A stretch of 39,519 nucleotides of DNA from G11 sp947167445 (GTDB taxonomy: Bacteria > Bacillota > Clostridia > Lachnospirales > Lachnospiraceae): contig CAMVID010000022.1 of NCBI GenBank assembly GCA_947167445.1, positions 1-39,519 on the forward strand, given 5' to 3'. The number at the start of each line of letters is the position of its first letter. Position 1 is the stretch's first letter. Under the pieces are notes generated by a model. That model made no database searches. It was not told the DNA's origin and saw only the letters and a list, made by a program, of their open reading frames with translations. This document shows positions 24,602 through 32,953 of the stretch, one piece after another. The translations under genes and the position numbers were made by a program.

Positions 24602-25756
24602 ATGGCAGAGAGCTTCAGTCGTCACAAAAGGAAAACTGAATACTACTTTGACTATTCTTTGGTGTTTATCATCATCTTTTTGGTGGGATTTGGACTTATC
24701 ATGCTTTATTCATCCAGTTCCTATATGGCATCACAGAAATACAACGATGCAGCTTACTGGCTGAAAAGACAGGGAATCTGGTCTGCTTTGGGACTTGCCG
24801 TAATGCTGGTTTTGAGTTTTATTCCCTATCATTTTTGGGAAAGATTCTCAACAATCGCTTATTTTGTTTCCATGGCATTGATCCCTTGCGTATTGTTTTT
24901 CCCCAAGAGAAACGGTGCAAGAAGATGGATTTTCATCGGACCTAACGACAGATTTTCCTTACAGCCTGCGGAGATTGCCAAGCTTGCGCTTATACTTTTT
25001 CTCGCCAGTTTTATTACCAGACTGGGACCTGCAATCAAAAGCAGAAAAGGCTTCTGGACTGTGATTCTGATGGCGTTGCCGCATACAGCCATGATTTACT
25101 TCATAACAGATAACTTAAGTTCTGCAATTATCGTTATGGGCATTACCGCAGTTATGCTTTTTGTGGCAAGCCCCGAGTATAAGAGATTTATTATTCTTGG
25201 AGCAGGTGTACTGGCGGCAGGAGCGCTGGTGGTACTGATAGTTTCGAGATTCTCCGATAAGCTTGGATTCAGAGGAGCAAGAATTCTGGCCTGGCTTGAT
25301 CCTGAGGCCTATGCAAGTGATACCGGTTTCCAGACACTGCAGGGACTCTATGCAATCGGTTCCGGCGGAATCTGGGGCAAGGGACTTGGACAGAGTATTC
25401 AGAAACTTGGATATATTCCCGAGGCGCAGAACGATATGATTTTCTCCATTATATGTGAGGAGCTGGGACTGTTCGGTGCAATAGCAATTCTTCTTATGTT
25501 TGTATTGCTGGTTTGGAGACTTGTAGTTATTGCAAATAATGCAACCGATATGTTTGGAGCGTTATTTGTGGTTGGCGTTTTGGGACACGTGGCTATTCAG
25601 GTTATCCTTAATGTGGCGGTTGTTACCAACACGGTTCCCAATACCGGTATTTCCCTTCCGTTCATCAGTTACGGCGGAAGTGCCATCCTGTTTCAGATGG
25701 CGGAAATTGGGGTGTGCCTTAACGTTGCCAGAAGTATAGAGTTGAAGGATGCCTGA
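24602..25756 (+). CDS. ftsW: Lipid II polymerase FtsW (SEDS family)
   Basis: 384 residues, about ten membrane segments. SEDS motifs: MLYSSSSY after TM1, GARRWIFIGPNDRFSLQPAEIAKL-type sequence in the first half, GIWGKGLGQS, PEAQNDMIFSIICEELG and NTGISLPFISYGGS. It polymerises glycan strands with the class B PBP encoded upstream. The stop overlaps the next start by one base (TGATG). SpoVE is the alternative name for a sporulation paralogue. Confidence 0.96.
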   Translation: MAESFSRHKRKTEYYFDYSLVFIIIFLVGFGLIMLYSSSSYMASQKYNDAAYWLKRQGIWSALGLAVMLVLSFIPYHFWERFSTIAYFVSMALIPCVLFFPKRNGARRWIFIGPNDRFSLQPAEIAKLALILFLASFITRLGPAIKSRKGFWTVILMALPHTAMIYFITDNLSSAIIVMGITAVMLFVASPEYKRFIILGAGVLAAGALVVLIVSRFSDKLGFRGARILAWLDPEAYASDTGFQTLQGLYAIGSGGIWGKGLGQSIQKLGYIPEAQNDMIFSIICEELGLFGAIAILLMFVLLVWRLVVIANNATDMFGALFVVGVLGHVAIQVILNVAVVTNTVPNTGISLPFISYGGSAILFQMAEIGVCLNVARSIELKDA

Positions 25757-26523
25757 TGTATCAGTTTGAAACGGAATTATCAAAAAGAAAAAAGAAGCGT
25801 TTCATGGTGAAGACGCTTAGCATATTATTGATTATCCTCGCCGTGGTGGCATTTATTTACTACATGCTTATGCATTATAAGGTAGTGAATATTTATGTGG
25901 ATGGAAATGTTCATTATACCTCCGACGAGATAAAGGATATTGTGATGGAGGGTCCTCTGGGGGACAATTCATTATATCTTTCACTGAAATACAAAAACAA
26001 AGAACTTAAGGATGTTCCCTTCGTGGATACAATCCAGGTTACCATTATCTCAAACGACACCATAAGGATCAGTGTCTATGAGAAGGCCTTGGCCGGATAT
26101 GTGGAATATCTTGGCAAGTATATGTACTTTGATAAGGACGGAACAGTAGTAGAGAGCTCAAATGTGAAGACCGAAGGTATATGCCAGATTACCGGATTAA
26201 GTTTCGACTATATGGTTCTTGGGAAACCTTTGCCGGTGGAAGATGAAATGATTTTCAAAAAGATTCTGTCCACCAACCAGCTTCTGACTAAATATTCATT
26301 GGATTGCAGAAGAATGGACTTTGGACCGGGTGGCGGACTTACACTGTATTTTGGCGATGTCAGGGCTGAATTCGGAAGCGCTGATGACCTTGATGAGAAA
26401 ATCATGAGACTCCCCAAAATCCTTCCCAGTTTGGAGGGGAAAAAGGGGGTTCTTGACATGAAAGATAAGACCGGAAAGTCAGAAAGTATAATATTTTTAC
26501 CCGATAATCTTACCGATGATTAG
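25756..26523 (+). CDS. ftsQ: Cell division protein FtsQ/DivIB
   Basis: 255 residues: short basic cytoplasmic tail, one membrane segment at about 15-38 (MVKTLSILLIILAVVAFIYY), then a POTRA domain (VVNIYVDGNVHYTSDEIKDIV) and an FtsQ-type beta domain (VTIISNDTIRISVYEKALAGYV). Gene order directly after ftsW and before ftsZ supports the assignment. murG, which often lies here, is absent. Confidence 0.92.
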   Translation: MYQFETELSKRKKKRFMVKTLSILLIILAVVAFIYYMLMHYKVVNIYVDGNVHYTSDEIKDIVMEGPLGDNSLYLSLKYKNKELKDVPFVDTIQVTIISNDTIRISVYEKALAGYVEYLGKYMYFDKDGTVVESSNVKTEGICQITGLSFDYMVLGKPLPVEDEMIFKKILSTNQLLTKYSLDCRRMDFGPGGGLTLYFGDVRAEFGSADDLDEKIMRLPKILPSLEGKKGVLDMKDKTGKSESIIFLPDNLTDD

Positions 26524-26525
26524 TG

Positions 26526-26554
26526 TTGCAATTTTATAAAAATAATTATATGAT
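26526..26554 (+). promoter_or_regulatory. Promoter directly before ftsZ
   Basis: TTGCAA (26526-26531), 17-bp spacer, TATGAT (26549-26554). ftsZ can therefore be transcribed independently of the rest of the cluster. Confidence 0.65.
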
Positions 26555-26596
26555 AAATGAGTGGGATTTTTGAGGTACTTAAAGGAGGATCTACCG

Positions 26597-27745
26597 TTGC
26601 TTGAGATTAAAACAAATGATTCTGATTCCGCAGCAAGAATCATTGTTGTTGGCGTAGGCGGAGCAGGCAATAACGCAGTAAACAGAATGGTAGCAGAGGG
26701 AATTACGGGAGTAGAGTTTATCGGCGTAAATACCGATATGCAGGCACTTAGATTATGTAAGGCCCCCAAATGCATTCAGATAGGTGAGAAATTAACCAAA
26801 GGACTCGGTGCGGGAAGTAAGCCCGAAATTGGTGAGAAAGCAGCAGAAGAAAGTGCTGAGGATATACAGAACGCTCTTAAGGGCGCAGATATGGTTTTTG
26901 TTACTTGTGGTATGGGTGGCGGAACCGGTACCGGAGCAGCTCCTGTTATAGCTTCTATTGCCAAGGAAATGGGAATCCTTACCGTTGGCGTTGTTACCAG
27001 ACCTTTCACTTTTGAAGGTAAGGTTAGAATGAAAAATGCCCTTATGGGTATTGAGCGTATCAGAGAACAGGTTGATACGTTAATTATCATTCCTAATGAT
27101 AAGCTCAAAGATTTAGTAAATAAGAATATGAAGATGCCCGAAGCCATGAAGAAGGCCGATGAGGTTTTACAGCAGGCGGTTAAGGGTATCACTGATTTGA
27201 TAAATGTTCCTCAGGACATCAACCTCGACTTCGCAGATATTCAGACTGCAATGAAGGAGAAGGGTATTGCACATATCGGTATCGGTGTGGGCAAGGGTGA
27301 TGACAAAGCCCTTGAAGCTATTAAAATGGCTGTTGAGAGTCCTCTTCTTGAGACAACAATTACCGGCGCAAGTCAGGTTATCATCAATGTTACCGGTGAT
27401 GTTTCGCTTAATGACGCTGTTGATGCAGCAGGCTATGTGGGTGAACTCACAGGTGAAGATGTTAACATCATCTTCGGTACCAGATACGATGAGTCCAGAC
27501 CCGATACCTGTGAGATTACAGTTATTGCTACAGGCCTTGGTGCTCCCAAGACTTCAGCTGTTAATCCCTTCAGGAATAAGACATTTGCTAACACAACCAT
27601 GACTCCCGGAGTTCAGGGCTTCAATCCGACCCCTGTTAAACCTGCAGGAGTTGAACCGGTATTTGAAATTAAATCACCGACTGAGCTTCACAGCAGTATT
27701 TCAAACAAGTCACTGGAAATTCCCAGCTTCTTGCAGAAAAAATAA
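26597..27745 (+). CDS. ftsZ: Cell division protein FtsZ
   Basis: 382 residues from a TTG start at 26597, fixed by the perfect AAAGGAGG at 26581-26588 eight bases upstream; a longer reading from 26561 would put the ribosome site inside the gene. Tubulin/FtsZ nucleotide motif GGGTGTG at 107-113, IVVGVGGAGNNAVNRM at the N-terminus, and N-x-D-F-A-D (INLDFADIQT). The extreme C-terminus EIPSFLQKK is the conserved peptide that binds membrane tethers. FtsA is not encoded next to it, so the tether (perhaps SepF) is elsewhere. Forms the Z-ring. Confidence 0.98.
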   Translation: MLEIKTNDSDSAARIIVVGVGGAGNNAVNRMVAEGITGVEFIGVNTDMQALRLCKAPKCIQIGEKLTKGLGAGSKPEIGEKAAEESAEDIQNALKGADMVFVTCGMGGGTGTGAAPVIASIAKEMGILTVGVVTRPFTFEGKVRMKNALMGIERIREQVDTLIIIPNDKLKDLVNKNMKMPEAMKKADEVLQQAVKGITDLINVPQDINLDFADIQTAMKEKGIAHIGIGVGKGDDKALEAIKMAVESPLLETTITGASQVIINVTGDVSLNDAVDAAGYVGELTGEDVNIIFGTRYDESRPDTCEITVIATGLGAPKTSAVNPFRNKTFANTTMTPGVQGFNPTPVKPAGVEPVFEIKSPTELHSSISNKSLEIPSFLQKK

Positions 27746-27755
27746 GATTCATGTG

Positions 27756-27783
27756 GGGGCAGGATAATACCTGCCCCTTTTTT
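27756..27783 (+). terminator. Terminator of the division cluster
   Basis: GGGGCAGG (27756-27763), loop ATAATA, CCTGCCCC (27770-27777), then a T-run. Confidence 0.95.
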
Positions 27784-27807
27784 ACTATAAAGAACACGTG
27801 CCGATTA
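27781..27807 (+). promoter_or_regulatory. Possible sigma-28 (SigD)-type promoter before the CheX-like gene
   Basis: GCCGATTA (27800-27807) is close to the SigD -10 consensus GCCGATAA. The -35 region at the proper distance (TTTACTAT, 27781-27788) matches poorly and overlaps the terminator T-run; a TAAA at 27788 is too close. Weak. Confidence 0.3.
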
Positions 27808-27832
27808 GGTAATTGTATTTGAGAGGGTTAGT

Positions 27833-28714
27833 ATGGTTGCCAACATACTGGGTTATTACCTGGTAGAAATCGGGCAGATCAGTATGGATGAGTTTAAAGC
27901 GCTTATCCGTATCACCGAGGAAGAAAGAGTTCGACTTGGTCTGATTGCCGTTTCCGAAGGCTTAATGACAGAAGAGCAAACCAGGAAAGTAAATAAGAGA
28001 CAGGCCAAGGTAGATAAGAAGTTTGGTGAGATCGCCGTTGATATGGGGTATCTTACAAAGGAACAGGTTGACTATCTTTTGACGAAACAACACAACGAGT
28101 ACGTTGTTTTTCTTCAGGCCCTTGAGGATATGGATTTGATTAAGGGTGAGAAGGCCCTTGAAATAATTGACGATTATGTGGAAGATAACGGTTTGAAGCC
28201 GGAACTTGTTGATGCATTGAAAAGCGGTGACATCGACAGGATAATCGATGGTTATATTCCTGATGAACTTATGATGTTTAAGGAGCAAATCGGAATAGCT
28301 ATTCGAACCATAATAAGATGTGTTGACAGAGAGGTTGCGCTAAAGAAAGCGACCATTATACAATCCCTGAAGTCCGAAGGAGTCGGTTCTTTTCAGACTG
28401 TTGACGATTCAGAGGGAGATGCGGCTTTTACAATGGGTTTGATGGAAGAGGGCGGAGGGTTCCTCAAAGCGGCGAACCTTTTTGCCATGGAAGATTTCCA
28501 TAATCTGGACATGGATGCCTTGGACTCCTGTGCGGAGCTTTTAAACTGTATTAATGGTCTATATGTTTCCATGAGAAGTACCCAGGGAATTGATTTGGAA
28601 TTGCTGCCGCCGGATATGATGGTGGAGAAACGTATCAGGACGGCAGACAATGTTATGTGCGAGATTCCGTTGTTGATCAGGGGAGAGAAGTTAAGACTTA
28701 TTCTTTGGAATTGA
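27833..28714 (+). CDS. MshEN-like (c-di-GMP-binding type) repeats fused to a CheX/CheC-like phosphatase domain
   Basis: 293 residues, start ATG 27833 after GAGAGG. The N-terminus has three repeats with exact 29-residue period: L6-G7, L35-G36 and F64-G65, each followed by V and G at +5 and +8. Repeats two and three each span 24 residues (R34-Q57 and K63-Q86) with a 5-residue spacer, the layout of MshEN c-di-GMP-binding domains (RLG...G...Q). The first repeat lacks both the Arg and Gln. The C-terminal half carries E235-L-L-N238-x-x-N-G, the ExxN catalytic motif of CheX/CheC CheY-P phosphatases. The neighbour 15 bp downstream is a CheY-like receiver, the expected substrate. The domain fusion is inferred from motifs; nucleotide binding is untested. 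Confidence 0.75.
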   Translation: MVANILGYYLVEIGQISMDEFKALIRITEEERVRLGLIAVSEGLMTEEQTRKVNKRQAKVDKKFGEIAVDMGYLTKEQVDYLLTKQHNEYVVFLQALEDMDLIKGEKALEIIDDYVEDNGLKPELVDALKSGDIDRIIDGYIPDELMMFKEQIGIAIRTIIRCVDREVALKKATIIQSLKSEGVGSFQTVDDSEGDAAFTMGLMEEGGGFLKAANLFAMEDFHNLDMDALDSCAELLNCINGLYVSMRSTQGIDLELLPPDMMVEKRIRTADNVMCEIPLLIRGEKLRLILWN

Positions 28715-28729
28715 CAAGAGGGCGTATAT

Positions 28730-29104
28730 ATGGCGAAAATACTCATTGTTGATGATTCAAGAACTTCAAGAAAAATTCTTAGAAACATCTTTGAAGCCGA
28801 AGGTCATGAGATTGTGGGAGAGGCTGCCGATGGTGAGGTGGCTATTGAAATGTATAAAGAGAATAAGCCTGACGTTGTAAGCATGGATATAACCATGCCG
28901 GTTATGAACGGGATTGATTCTCTGAAAGCCATTATGGAATATGACCCCGAGGCCAGAGTTATAATGGTTACATCTGCCGGTCAGAAGTCCAAAATGACTG
29001 AGGCAGTTAAGTATGGTGCGAAGGATTTCATAACCAAACCCTTCGAAAACGATACGATTGCCCATGTCTTTAATAAAGTAGTGAAAGAGGATAAAGATGT
29101 ATAA
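28730..29104 (+). CDS. CheY-like single-domain response regulator
   Basis: 124 residues, receiver domain only. Acidic pair D8-D9, phosphoacceptor D53 (SMDITMPVMNG), switch T81 (MVTSAG) and K103 (TKPF) are all intact, so it should be phosphorylated. No DNA-binding output domain. AGAGGG precedes the start. It is sandwiched between the CheX-like gene and lgt, which it overlaps by 8 bp. No kinase is in the window. Whether it acts on the flagellar motor or on another target is unknown, so I do not call it cheY. Confidence 0.93.
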   Translation: MAKILIVDDSRTSRKILRNIFEAEGHEIVGEAADGEVAIEMYKENKPDVVSMDITMPVMNGIDSLKAIMEYDPEARVIMVTSAGQKSKMTEAVKYGAKDFITKPFENDTIAHVFNKVVKEDKDV

Positions 29105-29912
29105 CGAATTGTTTCATATAGGACCGTTTACAGTTTACGGATATGGTCTGATGATTGGAATAGGTATTCTGGTTGCCTATTTTACAGCTGAGAAAAGAGC
29201 AAAGAAGAGAGGATTGGACCCAGAGAGAATATTCGGTTTCGTTTTTTCTTGTGTTATAGCCGGATTTACAGGGTCCAAAATTCTGTATACAATTACTACC
29301 TGGGACAGATTTATAAACGACCCTGCATCGCTGATCCGTGAGTTCTTTAACGGATGGGTTGTTTACGGCGGAATCATAGGCGGTATTGTGGGAGCTTTAA
29401 TATATTGTAAGGTGTGCAAGCTCAATGCTTTAAAGTACATTGACAATGCGTTCCCGTCAGTGGCCTTTGGACAGGCATTCGGACGAATCGGATGTTTCCT
29501 GGCAGGATGCTGTTACGGAAGAGAGTGCGCCGGACCTTTATCAGTAACATTTAAGAATTCCCATTTTGCACCCAACAATATACCCCTTATTCCCACTCAG
29601 CTTATTATGTCAGCGGCAGATTTTATTCTGGCTTTCGGCCTTATCTTCTTGTATGACAAGAAGTTTAAAAAGCCCGGACAGACCACAGCGTTTTACCTTA
29701 TTTTCTACAGTGTGGGCCGCTTCCTTATTGAGTATTTAAGAGGTGACCTTGACAGGGGAAACGTGGGAATCTTCTCAACATCCCAGTTTATTGCTATCTT
29801 TACCTTTATTGCGGGCGTTGCAGGATTGATTCTTGCCACACGTTTTGCCAAGGATGAAGCGGTAGAGAAGGCAGAGGAAGAAGAAGCAACAACTACATCT
29901 AGTGGTGTATAG
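29097..29912 (+). CDS. lgt: Prolipoprotein diacylglyceryl transferase Lgt
   Basis: 271 residues, about seven membrane segments. Opening IGPFTVYGYGLMIGIGILVAY, then WVVYGGIIGG and the Lgt signature AFGRIGCFLAGCCYGRE, and RFLIEYLRGD near the end. It transfers diacylglycerol from phosphatidylglycerol to the lipobox cysteine, acting on lipoproteins such as the four encoded in this window. It overlaps the receiver gene, implying co-transcription. The last about 20 residues are a Glu/Thr-rich tail (EKAEEEEATTTSS). Confidence 0.96.
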   Translation: MYNELFHIGPFTVYGYGLMIGIGILVAYFTAEKRAKKRGLDPERIFGFVFSCVIAGFTGSKILYTITTWDRFINDPASLIREFFNGWVVYGGIIGGIVGALIYCKVCKLNALKYIDNAFPSVAFGQAFGRIGCFLAGCCYGRECAGPLSVTFKNSHFAPNNIPLIPTQLIMSAADFILAFGLIFLYDKKFKKPGQTTAFYLIFYSVGRFLIEYLRGDLDRGNVGIFSTSQFIAIFTFIAGVAGLILATRFAKDEAVEKAEEEEATTTSSGV

Positions 29913-29941
29913 TTGACATAATAACTAATCCTGTTTATAAT
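29913..29941 (+). promoter_or_regulatory. Consensus promoter of nrdR
   Basis: TTGACA (29913-29918), 17-bp spacer, TATAAT (29936-29941): a perfect sigma-A consensus. It begins immediately after the lgt stop. Confidence 0.9.
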
Positions 29942-29942
29942 T

Positions 29943-29962
29943 ATATTGGTTTTTACCAATAT
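29943..29962. promoter_or_regulatory. Inverted repeat over the nrdR transcription start
   Basis: ATATTGGT-TTTT-ACCAATAT, perfect 8-bp arms, right after the -10 and over the predicted start near 29948. Such a site fits a repressor operator damping a consensus promoter, or a 5'-end RNA hairpin. It does not match the usual NrdR box. Confidence 0.5.
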
Positions 29963-29980
29963 GAAACGGGGGATAAAAGA

Positions 29981-30439
29981 ATGAAGTGTCCATTCTGTAA
30001 TCATGAGAACACCAGAGTTATCGACTCCAGACCTGCTGAGGACAATAACTCCATCCGCCGTCGTCGTGTATGTGACGAGTGCGGTAAGCGTTTTACCACT
30101 TATGAGAAGATTGAAACCATACCTCTCATAATTATCAAAAAGGACAATAACAGAGAAGCATACGACAGAGCAAAGATTGAGGCCGGCGTTCTTAGAGCCT
30201 GCCATAAGCGCCCTGTTTCCGCAGCTCAGATTACAAGCCTTGTGGATTCCGTAGAGAATGAGATTTTCTCAATGGAAGATAAGGAGATTCCAAGCCAGGT
30301 TATCGGTGAACTTCTTATGAACAAACTTAAGGATCTGGATCCTGTTGCATATGTAAGATTTGCTTCCGTTTACAGAGAGTTTAAGGATGTTAACACCTTT
30401 GTGGATGAACTTAAGAGTATCCTCAAGGAGAAGAAATAA
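29981..30439 (+). CDS. nrdR: Transcriptional repressor NrdR
   Basis: 152 residues, the standard length. Zinc ribbon C3-P-F-C6 and C31-D-E-C34, R-R-R-R-V-C between, then an ATP-cone domain (IIKKDNNREAYDRAKIEAGV). It senses ATP/dATP and represses ribonucleotide reductase genes. No ribonucleotide reductase gene is in the window. GGGGGA precedes the ATG. Confidence 0.98.
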   Translation: MKCPFCNHENTRVIDSRPAEDNNSIRRRRVCDECGKRFTTYEKIETIPLIIIKKDNNREAYDRAKIEAGVLRACHKRPVSAAQITSLVDSVENEIFSMEDKEIPSQVIGELLMNKLKDLDPVAYVRFASVYREFKDVNTFVDELKSILKEKK

Positions 30440-30488
30440 CATCTTTTAAACATAAATACAATTTCATAATGAAGAAAGGATTTAACAC

Positions 30489-31997
30489 ATGAAAAGAAAG
30501 CTTTTCAAACTCTTTTCAGTAGTTGTGTTGGCGACACTGACTATTGCACTGACAGCTTGCTCAGGTGATAAGGAGACTGCGTCTTCCTCTTCAATTACCA
30601 TCGGCATTCCCCAGGATATGGAGGATAGTCTTGACCCCACTAAGGCTGTGGCGGCAGGAACTAAGGAAATCTACTTCAATATCTACGAGGGATTACTTAA
30701 GCCGGACGAAAATGGTAATCTGAACCCTGCCATAGCAAGTGAGTATTCCGTTTCTGATGACGGATTAACCTACACATTCACTTTAAGAGATGGAGTGAAA
30801 TTCCACGACGGAAGTACAGTTACGGCAGAGGATGTTGTTTATTCATTAAACAAATGCGCTGATGCCGGAATGGTATCAGCGTTTTCTAATGTAACGGATA
30901 TTTCCGCTACTGATGACGGAAAGGTTGTAATCACTCTTGGAACACCGGATGTAGATTTCAACACCGCTCTTGCCAGCGTGAACGCATCCATTATTCCCGC
31001 ATCAAATACCGATCCCGATCATAAGGGAATCGGAACAGGCCCTTACAAATATGTCTCCAGATCGCCACAGGAGAACTTTATCTTAGAGAGCTTTGATGAT
31101 TATTGGGGTGAGAAGGCTAAGATCAAGCACATTACCCTTGCTATCGTAGCAAACACTGACACCATCGTTATGAACTTAAACAGCGGTGCAATTGATATGC
31201 TTGCCCGTGTAACATCTGCTCAGGCAGATCAGCTTAACGATAACTATGAGATTTACGAAGGAACAATGAACCTTGTTCAGGCCCTTTATCTCAACAACGC
31301 AGTTGAGCCTTTCAACGATGTGAGAGTAAGACAGGCTCTTTGCTATGCTGTTGATAAGGACAAGATTCTTGATTTCGTTTCAGACGGACACGGTTCCAAG
31401 ATTGGTAGCAGCATGTTCCCTTCCTTCGGCAAATACTATGTTGAGGATTTGAACAACTACTACACAAGAGATCTTAATAAGGCCAAAGAACTGCTTAAGG
31501 AAGCAGGCTATGAGAACGGCTTTACCTTCACAATCACAGTTCCTTCAAACTATACTCAGCACGTTGATACCGCTCAGGTTATTGCTGAGCAGCTTAAGGA
31601 AATCGGAGTTAACGCTGAGATTTCTCTTATTGAGTGGGACAGCTGGTTAAGTGACGTTTACAGCGGAAGAAACTTCCAGTCAACAGTTATTGGTGTAGAT
31701 GCTTCTACACTTTGTGCAAATGCACTTCTTGCAAGATTTGAGTCTACAGCTCACAACAACTTTACAAACTTTAGCTCTGCCGACTATGATGAAGCTTTCG
31801 CCAAAGCCAACGCAGAAACCGACGATGCTAAAAGAACTCAGTATTACAAAGACTGTGAAGCCATCTTGACCAAAGAGGCTGCGAATGTATATATTCAGGA
31901 TATAGCAGAACTTGTTGCTCTCAACAAGAAGTATGCAGGATATACTTTCTATCCTTTATATGTACAGGATTTTTCCAAATTATACATTGTAGAGTAG
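30489..31997 (+). CDS. ABC transporter substrate-binding lipoprotein, family 5 (peptide/nickel type)
   Basis: 502 residues; signal peptide with lipobox ALTAC (MKRKLFKLFSVVVLATLTIA). Family-5 motifs: YEGLLKPDENGNLNPAIASE, LRDGVKFHDGSTVTAEDVVY, GTGPYKYVS, DVRVRQALCYAVDKDKI and LLKEAGYENGF. It captures a peptide, opine, nickel chelate or similar for the permeases downstream; the ligand cannot be told. The 49-bp gap after nrdR has no terminator and no convincing promoter, so the transporter may be co-transcribed with nrdR. Confidence 0.93.
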   Translation: MKRKLFKLFSVVVLATLTIALTACSGDKETASSSSITIGIPQDMEDSLDPTKAVAAGTKEIYFNIYEGLLKPDENGNLNPAIASEYSVSDDGLTYTFTLRDGVKFHDGSTVTAEDVVYSLNKCADAGMVSAFSNVTDISATDDGKVVITLGTPDVDFNTALASVNASIIPASNTDPDHKGIGTGPYKYVSRSPQENFILESFDDYWGEKAKIKHITLAIVANTDTIVMNLNSGAIDMLARVTSAQADQLNDNYEIYEGTMNLVQALYLNNAVEPFNDVRVRQALCYAVDKDKILDFVSDGHGSKIGSSMFPSFGKYYVEDLNNYYTRDLNKAKELLKEAGYENGFTFTITVPSNYTQHVDTAQVIAEQLKEIGVNAEISLIEWDSWLSDVYSGRNFQSTVIGVDASTLCANALLARFESTAHNNFTNFSSADYDEAFAKANAETDDAKRTQYYKDCEAILTKEAANVYIQDIAELVALNKKYAGYTFYPLYVQDFSKLYIVE

Positions 31998-32001
31998 AGA
32001 A

Positions 32002-32952
32002 TTGAACGCAAAGAAAATTATTAAAAAGTTCATATTCATGCTTTTGACACTGCTATTGGTGTCCTTCCTGGTATTTTTGGCATTTGCCATAATACCGGGA
32101 GACCCGGCGGTTCACAAGCTTGGCACACAAGCCACACCGGAAAGCCTGGAGGCTTTGCGTGAAGAGATGGGTCTCAACAGGCCCTTTTTCGCGCGCTATG
32201 CTTCCTGGCTTATTTCCTTTGTGAAAGGTGACATGGGTATTTCCTACAGTTATAACCTTCCTGTGGGAAGCATGATACTGGATAAACTTCCCATTACCCT
32301 CACAATGACGGTGCTGGCTTTTATGTTTGTACTGATTATTACATTCCCCACAGGAATATTATGCGCTAAGCATAACGGAGGTAAACTGGACAGGTTCATA
32401 GTAATTCTCAATCAGATTATGATGTCTGTTCCTTCGTTCTTCGGAGGAATTCTTATAACCATAATATTTGGCGTGGTCCTTAAACTGTTTATGCCGGGGG
32501 GTTATATTTCATATACAAAGAACTTTGTTAAGTTCCTTGGTTACATGTGCTTTCCTGCCATAGCAATTGCAATACCAAAGGCAGCCATGAGCATTAAATT
32601 ATTAAGAAGCTCAATTCTTTCCGAGGCTGAAAAGGATTATGCAAGAACTGCATACAGTCACGGCAATACCACGGGAGATGTACTTATTCATCATGTGCTT
32701 CAGAATGCAATGATTCCCGTAGTAACTTTTCTTGGAATGGCCCTTGCGGATATTTTTGCAGGCTCAATAATTATCGAGCAGGTATTTAATATACCCGGAA
32801 TTGGAAGAATACTTCTTTCATCCATATCAAACAGAGATTACCCTGTGGTTATGGCAATACTTGTGTTGCTTTCATCCGCAGTTATCATAATAAACTTTAT
32901 TGTTGACATTGTTTACGGAATTATAGACCCGAGAGTGTCACAGGACGACTAA
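32002..32952 (+). CDS. ABC transporter permease, DppB/OppB type
   Basis: 316 residues from a TTG at 32002, 5 bp after the binding protein, with no good ribosome site (coupled translation). The first ATG is 36 bp further in and would remove part of the first membrane segment. Opening FIFMLLTLLLVSFLVFLAFA then IPGDPA, and LREEMGLNRPFFARYASW; EAA loop EAEKDYARTAYSHGNTTGDV; ending DIVYGIIDPRV. All are typical of the family. Confidence 0.94.
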   Translation: MNAKKIIKKFIFMLLTLLLVSFLVFLAFAIIPGDPAVHKLGTQATPESLEALREEMGLNRPFFARYASWLISFVKGDMGISYSYNLPVGSMILDKLPITLTMTVLAFMFVLIITFPTGILCAKHNGGKLDRFIVILNQIMMSVPSFFGGILITIIFGVVLKLFMPGGYISYTKNFVKFLGYMCFPAIAIAIPKAAMSIKLLRSSILSEAEKDYARTAYSHGNTTGDVLIHHVLQNAMIPVVTFLGMALADIFAGSIIIEQVFNIPGIGRILLSSISNRDYPVVMAILVLLSSAVIIINFIVDIVYGIIDPRVSQDD

Positions 32953-32953
32953 T

